Notes under the pieces: model-generated
Databases searched by the model: none
What the model saw: only the letters and a program-made list of their open reading frames with translations
Told to the model about the DNA's origin: nothing
Part shown: positions 11,240 through 21,422 of the stretch, piece after piece
Layout of the letters: each line of letters begins with the position of its first letter
Numbering within the stretch: position 1 is the stretch's first letter
Translations under genes and position numbers: made by a program
Source of the DNA: Brassica napus
Lineage: Eukaryota; Streptophyta; Magnoliopsida; Brassicales; Brassicaceae
Assembly (NCBI RefSeq): GCF_020379485.1
Contig: NC_063450.1
Span: 31,286,137 to 31,350,136 of the forward strand
Direction: 5' to 3'
DNA: 64,000 bases

Positions 11240-13340
11240 CATATGTAAAATTTTGAGATGCTTTATAAGAAATGATAGTTCCCCCATCTTTTATAAAAAC
11301 AATAATAGTGAACTTTAACTTGTTGTTATTCTTATTTAAACACTTTAAAACTTATAAGCATTTTTTACTCTTTGTTGTATGCTTCACTACATTAACATTA
11401 CCTTTCAGCTTATTTATTTACATGATTTATATATGATAAGATCATCTTTATTTACATGATTTATCATATGATAACATCATAGGTACATTATAGTTGTTTT
11501 AATTTTGGAAGACAGATGAAAATAAAGTAATTTGGAGAAATGAAACAAAAATCAGCAAAAATATGGAAAATATGAGAAAAATACAAGTAAAAATAAATGC
11601 ACAAAAAGTTATAAAAAGTCTCTAACATCAAAACCAAAACTAGTCATTTACAAAAGTAATTAAAAACTAATTGTGAACTTTAACTTGTTGTTTTTGTTAT
11701 TTAAATGTTTGCTTTAGTAAACGCTTTTTGAACTCTGATATATATTTGCTTAGATAAACATAGTTGAAGCATTTTTATGGCAGTTCTGATAAACGCTTAT
11801 TTAGATAAACATTGTCGAATTCACTAATAAACGGATAATTGGATTTTCACTAACATGGTTGTTTAGATTCACGGAATGTAACATTGTTTATAAATAGTTT
11901 AATAATAACCACTTTGATTAGAAAGATATTTGGTTGGATTATCACCATGTTTGGTTGGATTAGCAGCATGTTTGGTTGAAGGAAGAATGTTGTTGTTAGT
12001 GAAGGTAATATAGCCAAGCTTTCCATAGCTCTAAACGTCATTTGGGTAGCATGGATGGGTACTCTTTACCAACTTGGTTTCGATAATAAAAAAGGACAAA
12101 AAATCAAGCATGGCTAGAGATATTGTTTTGTATGTTGGAACCGACTATATAGCTTTAGTTTCCATCACTGTAGTTGCAAAAAATCAGGTAAAATTTAGTT
12201 TTATTTTGTATTTTTTTGGTTACAACTTTTTATCTCACCCAATTTCAATGTGTTTTCTCAAAGGGAAATATGGAATCCGTGGAACATGGTAAGTTATAGA
12301 ATTATTTTGCTATATCCATACATTAAGTTCTTCCAAGGTAATATAATCTTCCAATATCCTCTGATTTCGATTCCATTTTTCGGTTCATCTGATTTACGTT
12401 GTTACATCTATAGTACTTTGAAAAAATCTAGTTCGGTTTCTGAATTTTTTTTTTCTGCAGCAGATTTATTTAGTTTTCGTTAGTTCAATCCATCACGAGT
12501 CTAGCGTTAACGATTCAGGTAAATTTTAAACTGTTACGGAGTTCATATCTGGTTAAATCTTGATTTTTGTTTTTAAAAATGTTACTCAATGTCTAAGTTT
12601 GATTATGTATAACTATTACCAACATTCAAATTTGGTTTGGAATTTGTTAGCTTAATTATGTTTTTGTCATCTCATTTTTTAGAATATATCAAAACAAAAA
12701 AAAGTAAAAATTGATAATCTTATTTCCAATTATTTCAGTTTATGAATGTTTTACTAGATGAACCATATTTTGATAAATCAATGGCTTAATGATTATATTT
12801 CATAGTGTTATTATTTAAAATACTAAAGTACATTGTTTTTTGTTAAGATTTATAGTTTGATTTATTTTATTTTCAATATATGAGTATATATTTATATTTT
12901 CTATTGAATTATATTCATACCGTACCCGTATTTATAAATTTTTTGTTTTGCTGTTTTCCGTCCCGTTTCCATACCCATATCCGTCTCGGTGCAACATAGG
13001 TTAGTAGTACCTTTGGTGGTGTTGTGGTTGAATGTCGTGGTTTAAGAGATGGTTAGCTTCGAGTAGAGGAGCTTTCTCATCTCACTGTGGTTAAAATACA
13101 TCAATGTTCTCTAGGTTGCGCTGGATCCAAATGAGATTTCACTAGTGAGTGTTTCACGGTGTTGGTAAGATGAATTGTTTGTATACGTGGTTGAACTTTT
13201 GTGATGTCCGGGGAAATAAATCAGCAATGTTGAGCCAAAAAAAGAAACAAGGCATTAACACGGAGATCTCCATCAATACGCTTCCAAGTAGCGTTGATTT
13301 TACGTAAAAAGAAAAAAAGGAAAATCTTAAGGGCAACTAT
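11240..13340. other. Intergenic stretch without supported genes
   Basis: AT-rich DNA with only short, unconvincing reading frames. A 21-bp unit (TTTGGTTGGATTA plus variable bases) repeats about three times at 11930-11980. No transposon ends or conserved protein were recognised. Confidence 0.4.
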
Positions 13341-13349
13341 CTCAAATAG

Positions 13350-13580
13350 TATTTTTTAAGCTTTTGTCACAAAAAAAAAAATAATGGCCAAAATAACCTC
13401 TTTTATTTTGAAAATTTTAATTTTAATTTTTTATTTTTTTAAATTTGAAACACTATCATCAAAACCCCACCCTTTAACTCTAAACTCTAAGTATTAGTTA
13501 AACATAGTGTAAAAATAGATATTTTGATCATTTTTACCATTTAATAAAACTTATTTTGGTCATTTTTTTCACTCTCTGCT
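13350..13580. mobile_element. MITE related to the telomere-motif element at 50.7 kb
   Basis: The ends are inverted: GTCACAAAAA...ATGGCCAAAATAA on the left, and TTATTTTGGTCATTTTTTTCAC on the right. The middle holds AACCCCACCCTTTAACTCTAAACTCTAA, the reverse of the TTTAGGGTTTAGAGTT type array seen at 50760-50945. No ORF. Probably a short non-autonomous DNA element. Confidence 0.5.
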
Positions 13581-13653
13581 ATTATCAGTTGTCTCTCTCG
13601 TTATCGTCTCTTAGACAATTCTCTGTCAATTTTTTTTTCTCTCTTATCTCAAC

Positions 13654-14400
13654 ATGGAGGAGGGTAACAAGGAAAAAGTGAGAAGAACAATGGATATCGC
13701 AGAGAGAGGAAACTTTCGGAGAATGATTACAAGGGAGCCAAACAATTCGTTAGCAAGGCTCAGATGTTGTATCCAAAGCTTGATGGTTTGATACAAGTTT
13801 CGAGGATGATAAATGTTTATGTCAATGGAGGAGTCGAGTCTGACTGGTATGGAGTCCTTGGTGAGGATCCTTTGACGTAGCACTGAAGAAACAGTACAAG
13901 AAGTTGGCTCTTCTTCTTCATCCCGACAAGAACTAGTTTAGTGGTGCAAAAGGGGCGGTTAATCATGTCTTAGATGCTTGGTGTCTTTTATCTGATCTTG
14001 TATGAGAAAATTGTATGATCAACAACACAGACTATCTACATGCGGAAACTCCAACTCATTACCTCCGGGGCAGAAAGACTTTTCAAGAGTCGTATGAAAA
14101 GAAGAGCTAATGAAAACTCTACTTACGAGGCAGAGTGCCTTTTCAAGAAACCAGCTGTGGTCTTTACTTTTCGAAGCAGAGATGCTTTTCAAGATTCCGA
14201 TGACAAGAGGAGATCCAAAATCTACTTGCGAGGCCCAGAGGCTTTTCGGGATGAGACACCCAAACTCTACTTGCGAGGAGGCAGAAAGACTCTTCAAGAA
14301 TCCTATCACACCAGCAAATGCAAACTGTAACTCGGAAGCACATAGACTTTTCGGGAATAAGCCAATGAGTGCTGTCTTTTTTTCTTTTACCTCCTAGTAT
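13654..14400 (+). pseudogene. Broken DnaJ/DUF3444-type gene
   Basis: Reading across shifting frames recovers the N-terminal layout of plant DnaJ-domain proteins of the DUF3444 group: MDIAERK..., NDYKGAK, then SDWYGVLG and the J-domain hallmark LHPDKN (about 13915-13935). The frame shifts near 13710, a short piece is lost near 13875 with a stop (TAG) next to it, and another TAG falls straight after the HPD motif. After the J domain, 14060-14350 consists of six degenerate copies of a unit around GCAGA-AGACTTTTCAAGA, replacing the normal C-terminal region. No functional product is expected. A full family member would exceed 600 residues. Confidence 0.65.
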
Positions 14401-14482
14401 ATGAACTTGATTTTATTTGATTCAAGCAATGTAGTTCCATATATTTCCAAATAACAATGATCTGATCTGTTTCAAATATCTC

Positions 14483-14538
14483 TCTGTTTTTGTTTTTGTT
14501 TTTGTTTTTGTTTTTGTTTTTGTTTTTGTTTTTGTTTT
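14483..14538 (+). repeat. TTTTTG microsatellite
   Basis: About nine tandem copies of TTTTTG (or TTTTGT) in a row between the DnaJ pseudogene and the CBP20 3' side. Confidence 0.9.
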
Positions 14539-14947
14539 CATCAAGCAATATGGCTGAATTCAAGCTACAGTCCTGTTCTCAAACAGCTTAGTTATGGATC
14601 GATGATAGACTGATACTTGAGGGCACACCATACAAATTCAGATGCCAATTTGAATTCCGTAATCCAAAATACTTTTATCTATCCTTAATCATCTTTGCTT
14701 TTATTTGCCTGACATCTTCCCAAGGACCTTTCCGGTCTTTGGTCAGTTGATCTGAAGGGTAATGTCAACAGTGCTGTGGAGACTTGTGGTGAAAGCTATC
14801 ATAGCTTCAGCGCTCGAGCTTGTGCATGGGTATGAATGGTTTTGACCTGTGGACGAATGGAAGCAAGATAATGAATCCTTGTTGCTTGAACAAATGTGTT
14901 CATGTATCGAAGTTTGTAGTCTAATTAAATCGTTATATTGGGCGAAG

Positions 14948-15165
14948 GAACATTTTAACCAATGTGACTGATGATTAGTTAGTACACTGTGGGCCTTCAC
15001 ATGGGAATTTTTGGCACACAAACGAAGCAACGATAGTTCCGTTGTTTTCAAGCAGACAAGGTTACATGAGGACATCTCTCATATTGTCTGAAACTCGACT
15101 TAAATAAATGTTGTAACGAAAATCTGGAAAATCCCCAAGTTGAGTTCAGCCTCATAGACTAAAAG
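14948..15165. repeat. Spacer block duplicated from the GLK2 side (copy 2)
   Basis: Partner of the block at 4751-4765 plus 6860-7086. Shared landmarks occur in the same order and strand: GGAACATTTTAACCA, CACATGGG, TCAAGCAGA-AAGG, and CCAAGTTGAGTTCAGCCTC. This copy is uninterrupted and runs into the CBP20 3' flank. Confidence 0.55.
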
Positions 15166-15211
15166 ATTACACTGATCCTTCAATAACGTTTGCAACTTCT
15201 AAACTTCATTT

Positions 15212-16917
15212 TTAAGACCTCTTCCGATCATCTTCACCGTCATCGTCTGAGTCACCGCTCTCACGGAATCGTGGGTTCTTCTCCTGTCATAGCAGACACG
15301 TTCCAACATCACACCGAGTTACATACTAAAAATGTACTCAAAACGTTTTAAAAGTTATGTTTATTACCGGTCTCATCTCATGATCAGAGTCTCTCCTAGT
15401 CTCATGATCTGAGTTTCTTCTTGTGTTGTCGTGTCCATAACGATCATCGTCCCTTTGACGCTTCCGATGAAAATCTGCAGAAACATTGAATCATCAAATG
15501 GGTTCTGATTTGGACTATTACTATGCATAATGCCTGATTTGAAAACATTATACCACCGCCTCTTCCATGGCGATTTGATCCTCCTTGGCCATATCCTCCT
15601 CCACCACGCCTTTCATCTGCATGATTGACATATGCATTTAGGAAAGATATCTCTATTCCAAAGAATTTAATTTTGATGCAGAGTGGGTACACAAGTTCTC
15701 GGATAATGGGGCATCAATTAGCTCTCCTTACACTAGGATTCATGATTCTCTAACATTTCAAACTATCTACCAAAAGGAAACCAGTGAAAATATACGATGT
15801 TTTGCAAACACAGAGAGTTCTCCTGGGCAATACAATGCTCCCTAAAGCAACTTTGGACTCGCATTCATGGTGTGAAGTGTGATACATGCAATCATGAACA
15901 GGAACAAGTAGATTTGTCAAAAAAAGGTTGGAAGAACATACAATTGGATGGCGCGGGTGCAGGATAGGAACCTCCAAGTGAACCAGTACCGTAATCTACG
16001 AGCTGTCTTTGTGCTTCGAGTTCCTTCTGCACTAATTTTCCATAACCACCTCTAGGTATCAACCAGTTAAAGAACAACATGAATAGGTAAACCGAGAAAT
16101 CAAATATGACCATCTATATAACTAAGCAAAAGAATGACGACTGAAAGGATATCAGGATCGTAATCTGTACGGTACTCATCTCGAACCTGTAATGAAATTA
16201 GAAAAAAAATGATTACATATAGAAAAGGTCGAGAGTGTGCATGTGAAGTTATACCTGGCCACCGCTTCTACCACGACCCCATTGCCTTCCTTCTTGGAAG
16301 CCCCAATCAAAGTCCACACGTATAGGGCGGTCATCGAGAATGGTGCCACTTAAATACTTGACTGCATCCTCAGTGTCCTCTCTCGAGTAGAACCTGATAA
16401 CAACACACACACACACAACCATCATGAAATGAAACATACCCTTGGTGAAATAAAAAGGAAAACTCACAGGACGAAACAGAAACCACAGGGGGTTTTGGTG
16501 TTCTTATCAAGTCCCATGATAATCTTTTTAATCTCTCCAGCCCTGGAGAAGAGCTCGTAAATCTGCTCTTCAGTTGTGTAGAAAGAGACGTTCCCAATGT
16601 AAACGGTGGAAGAGGTCCTCAACGCCTCGTCGAACTCCTCCTGTGTGCCTGAGAATCTTCTATCTCGATAAGCCGAGAGCTTTGCTTGCTCCTGATATCA
16701 AAACAAACGGCACATCTTAATGGCTAATAGCAAGAGATAAAATCAAAAGGCCTTCTCTTTTAAACAAATCGTGAGACCAAACCCTAAACAACGTCAATTG
16801 GTCGATCTGGGTTTCATCACCTCTTCAGATCTCCGATAACCCAGACACTCAAATTAGCTTATGTAACCAAACGAGCTAACAAAAGCAAAACTTGTGTACC
16901 TTGAACAAAGAAGCCAT
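15212..16917 (-). CDS. CBP20: Nuclear cap-binding protein subunit 2 (20 kDa), eight exons
   Basis: CBP20 binds the 7-methylguanosine cap of RNA polymerase II transcripts and, with CBP80, supports splicing, miRNA processing and export. Coding exons in transcript order: 16900-16917, 16468-16691, 16255-16393, 16153-16186, 15942-16055, 15554-15616, 15368-15474, 15212-15283, giving 256 residues. The RRM occupies roughly residues 35-115, with RNP2 VYIGNV (36-41) and RNP1 CGFCFVLF split by intron 2. Segments that contact the cap in known structures (DWGF, YRTDYDPARGGYGK) are present. The tail is Gly/Arg-rich (exon 6) then Arg/Asp/Ser-rich (exons 7-8), as in the Arabidopsis protein. All introns are GT-AG except the one at 16056-16152, which has U12 AT-AC signals. 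All phases fit and there is no stop, so the gene looks intact. Confidence 0.95.
16056..16152 (-). other. U12-type AT-AC intron of CBP20
   Basis: On the minus strand the intron starts ATATCCTTT, the U12 AT-AC donor consensus, and ends GATAC. A branch-site match TTCTTTAAC lies about 15 bases before the AC. Only this choice of ends restores the reading frame (...YDP-A-RGGYGK). Its length is 97 bases. It would be spliced by the minor (U11/U12) spliceosome. From memory the Arabidopsis CBP20 gene has such an intron too, so this is a conserved feature. Confidence 0.9.
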
Positions 16918-19900
16918 CGCCTCCCGCTTAAGAGAGGAAAAATGAAGAGAGAGTGAATCTGCAAAGACGAGAAAAGATAAATCCCAAATTAGGTTGTACG
17001 AAGCTTAAACAAAGAGGAATAAGACGAGAGATTAAAGAATTTGCCTAGATGAGCGGAAATCGAAAGGCTCTTCTTCTTCTTCCAAAACCCTACTTTCTTA
17101 AGGAACTGATAGAAGCGAAGCGCTAAGCAACACACTCCGGTGTGGTAGCAATTCTGGTTTATTAGTCATCTCCTTTGACAATTCCGGTCCGTTTATGTAA
17201 ACCATTATTAAACCATTACCACTTTTCAATAATAATTATTATTTTTTGTCAAATAATAATTAAATTAAATTATGTATTTGAGATCATTTAAAACGATTGA
17301 TTTTCTACAAAACTTAGATAATTTTGGTTGAACTAATAAAGTTAAACTGTAATTTTAATTAAACTGATTCACAATTTCGTAAAACTATAAACACTAGATT
17401 TTTATTTTTAACTGATTTGTAAAATGCATATAAAATTTACAATTCCAAATAGATTTATTGATTTCTAAATCTAACAGAACTCTGGAGATTTGCCATCGAA
17501 CTTAAATCTTTGTATCTTTAACAAATATTTCATTACTGAAAATACAAATTTAGTAAGATCCATTATTCGATATATATTACCGATTAGCACATGATTTTAG
17601 TTAGTATTTAAAAATCATAAAGTCGCTAACACATTATTTCGACGTTAATTTTCAAATTAGACTTTCTTTGGATTTGCATATCCATTACAATATATAAACC
17701 AACTATCACCACTAAGAAACTCCACAAAATACTCTAAAATTACAAAAAAAATCTTCTCAAATGAATTATTTAAAAATTACAATAACATTGGATTTAAAAT
17801 GAGAAATTTCTTAAAATATCATAAATTAGCTACCAATTTTCAAAAATACTTTAATATTTGACATTGGAATTTAGTGATTATTGTTAAGGTTTAATAATGA
17901 GCTTGAAATTTCTTGAAAACCATAAGTTGAAATTCCCTTTTGAGTATTTAAAGGATTGGATTGAGCTTATAAACTTTTATAAATAATTTAAAATGTTAGT
18001 TTAGTCCTTTTCATTGCAAATCTAGAGTATTAATGAAAATAATCATTTTTAAAGGAAAATTTGAAAAGTGATATCAAATTTGTGGTAATATTAAAATTCA
18101 CCCATTTAAAATAAATTTCAAAATCACAAGTTCAATAATACAAGCTTTTTAAATTATATTTGAACAATATAGTATATGTCAATAGAAATCACTTTAACTT
18201 CTATATTAATACATCCTCTTACATTTGATGCACAAAACAAAATACATCCTCTTACATTCTTCAACTTTTCTATGCATCATTATAGCTTATCATCTCCCAC
18301 TAATCTATTTTCTAGAGTTGATCTTTTTATGTGTAAATCCTAAAATTTAATTTACTAATATCTATGAGTCTAACTGGATTTCTAAGTTGGATTTATCATA
18401 TCTGGCTTTCTACTTCCTTGGTATCAGAATATTGAATTCTTAGGACCAAAATTCATAGCAAATATTAAGCATGTTAGCATTGATTTGTTGCCTTGTTGGA
18501 TTAAAGTGTGCAAAAAGGAATCAAATCTAGATAATTTATCTCTTATATATCTTGTTAAACAAATTCAATTTATCGATTTCTCAAACTCTTGCTGATCGTT
18601 TTGACGCCACCACCAACTTTGTCGATCTCTCCCTAGCCTCATGATCCCCATGTTTAAATTGATATGCTAAACTCTCTTGGATTAAGGTCATAAAGTCGTT
18701 CGAAGAAAGTTTATATTTGAGGAGATAAAATCAAACAATTTGTAAAATATGTGAGAGCCATATACATGAATAGATTATGTCCCGAGAATGAACGAAAGCC
18801 ATAACAAATAACACCTCAATTTGAAGAATTCTCCTACTCTCATGTAGTAAACTCTAATAAGTTGCAGTCACATACTGGAATGGATGTAATTGATTTTCAT
18901 TTTAGGATATCGGTGATAACTTTCTTGTTTCAGAAAAATCATTATGAATGTTTCTGGTGACTTCACTACACATTACTTGAATAATTTTGTTAATGGTTAG
19001 TATGTGAATTCAAGATTGTCTATTGTTACAAGATTTCAGATTTTGATTGATGGTGAGACAAAAATATTATGAATTGCTCGAGACAGTTCTTATACAAGTA
19101 TAAAGTCAAAGAATCTAAAAAGGTAACAAAAAAATAAAAACCACATAAAACTTTGTTGAGAAGAAATGTAAACTAATGTTTTTGGATGCCAAATAGAGGT
19201 ATGTATGATGTTTAGTTGGGGAATGTCAAGACTTTTATGTCGTCAAATTGGGTTTGTTTCAACTTGTATTGATGCTTTCACGACTGGTAATTTCTCCGTT
19301 GTTTTTCATCACTTATAAGATGTTAAAGAGCTCATTTTTGGTTAACAGAAGACCCAAGTAAAAATATTTAGCTCTTTGATAAAGAATTCAATTTGCATAC
19401 ATATGTTGATGTGTCTATATTGCTATGCTCTATGGATTTTGAGTTATTCTTTTAACTTTTTCCGAAGTATGAAGTTGAGTTCCAAATGAGTGAAATTTAA
19501 CCATACTTTGCTCTATTTTTTCATGATGGTACACTGAGCAACAACACAATACTTTAACTGACTAAGAACAATGAAGGATATGTGCTTTCTAACATCAAAA
19601 GAAACTACCAAACAATGATGGTTGAAGACTATTATCTCTTTAACTCAGGTTCGCACACACTCCCTACGACAATTTCTGAATTTATTCATCCTCTTTTGAT
19701 GGTTAGCAAAATTGGTGATTGGTCTGCATTTCAAATATAGAGATGTCCATGAGCCCAAGACATAGAACAATCAAAATTTAGTCTTTGTTAGCCTTGAATA
19801 GGATCATATACATTGTTATTCCTGAGTCAGACAAAATGCTTTTTTTCTTCCTTACAAACTATTATAAACATGCTGAGAGGTGGACAAACAAACATGCAAC

Positions 19901-20529
19901 TTCATAGAAAAGATGGTTGATAACATTATGCCGGTACTAATTTGTGAGTATAGGACAGAGAAGTAAGTTGCTTTTGTTGGAATTGGGTCTAAATGAAGAC
20001 GCAAACAAGCTTTCTTATATAATCAAAGGCTATGAAGGCCAAAATATCATGACGCGCTAAGCATTGTTGGTTTCCGTATCATCTCACTTACGTTATTTTA
20101 TGGATCATTGCCACATCCCTTAGATTTAAAGAGAAAAGAGAAGAGTATTAATGAGTTTAAGTAAACATGAGAAGAACCAGAAGTTGCCGCTTTATGAAAC
20201 TGAATTTTTGACATAATACAACAATTTGAACCATATATAAATTACTGGGAGGATATTTTGCCCAGGCTCCAGCCCTAAGCACAACTATATTACAAACATT
20301 GAAAACCAGAAAACTTAAAAGAGACAGTTATAACATCCTCTTAAATTATTCTTCCCATGCCTCGTCTACCATACAGAGAAACCCACTAGCTACGTGTTAG
20401 AATTGAATTATTTATATAAGATAAATGGTAAAGTACTCAAGTCTCTATATAGTTGAACATAACATCTCTTTCTAAAGTTAAAGTTGTTTTTTTTTTTGTT
20501 GACGGGCATTTCTACCATTTTTAAAGTCC
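16918..20529. other. Gene-free AT-rich stretch
   Basis: This includes the CBP20 5' side (to about 17150), then some 3.4 kb with no recognisable gene, repeat end or conserved protein on either strand. In Arabidopsis, as I recall, ERF9, an F-box gene and a PPR gene follow CBP20. No trace of them was recognised here. It may be old, eroded transposon sequence. Confidence 0.5.
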
Positions 20530-21119
20530 TTAGAGCATGATTAACCAAAGAAACCCTTAAGGGTTTCTTAGTGATTATTTAAGTAATTAAAAGTAGTTAA
20601 GAGCTTTAGTTAAGAAACCCATAGATTTTGTGCTCCAATGCTGGTTTCTTAATTAAGGGTTCTTAAAAAAAAAATTAAACAAGCGTGCTCTCGCCTCTAC
20701 ATGTTACAACCAACGACACACAAATTACACAAGCATGATTATCAGTCTGTGGCATAGAAACATACAAGTACAAGACATTACACAAGCGTGTACCACCTCT
20801 GTCAGCAACACAAGACAGTTTCTTCCGTCCGTGACTCGTGTGCCTCCTCTTGTGTCATGTTACCTGCTTAGAAAAGAAGACATCACACAAGAAACTTAAA
20901 CAGAGCTTCACACAACAGAACAAGAACAAGAAACATACAAGCTAAACATAACAGAACAACATCACACAAGAACAAGACAAATACATTAACTCCATAACAT
21001 AACAACATCACACAAGAAACTTAAACAGAGCTTCTTCTTAAACGTTTGAGCTATGTATTGTTCAGTATCTGCCAACTGAGTAATACCTCTCCAGAGAATA
21101 GGAATCCATAGATTGGTGC

Positions 21120-21422
21120 TCAAAACTGGCGCCTTGGAGGCCTAGCCTCAGCTTCAGAGACTCTAATCTGCCTCCTGTCCAAATCCTACATATAGCACAA
21201 GTAAAAGCATATCAAGAGCAGTTCCATTTATCCCACTGTAAGTGTCAGAAAAGGAAAGATACTTACAGCACCATCTAAAGTTATGATGGCATTTTGGGCC
21301 TCTTGAGCAGAGTTGTACGTCACAAACCCAAAACCTTTCGACCTACCACTGTCTCTGTCGTAGATGACTCTAGCCTCAACAACCTTCCCTTGCTCCCCAA
21401 ACAAACTCTCCAGCGCCAAAAC
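21120..21422 (-). pseudogene. 3' fragment of a cp29-type chloroplast RNA-binding protein gene
   Basis: Two exons are recognisable: 21267-21422 (second RRM, from [18 protein letters not shown] through RNP1 KGFGFVTY to LDGA) and 21120-21185 (DLDRRQIRVSEAEARPPRRQF and stop). They are joined by a GT-AG intron at 21186-21266. This is the C-terminal end of cp29/cp31-class chloroplast ribonucleoproteins, which stabilise and edit chloroplast mRNA. The transit peptide, acidic region, first RRM and start of the second RRM are missing. The sequence stops exactly where the Copia LTR begins, and no upstream part was recognised on the far side of the insertions (38593 onward). It was probably a captured fragment inside the Harbinger-like element. 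Confidence 0.8.

Noticed and set aside
14019..14397. Overlapping frames of about 96 residues on both strands
   Set aside because: They come from the degenerate repeat in the DnaJ pseudogene and resemble no protein.
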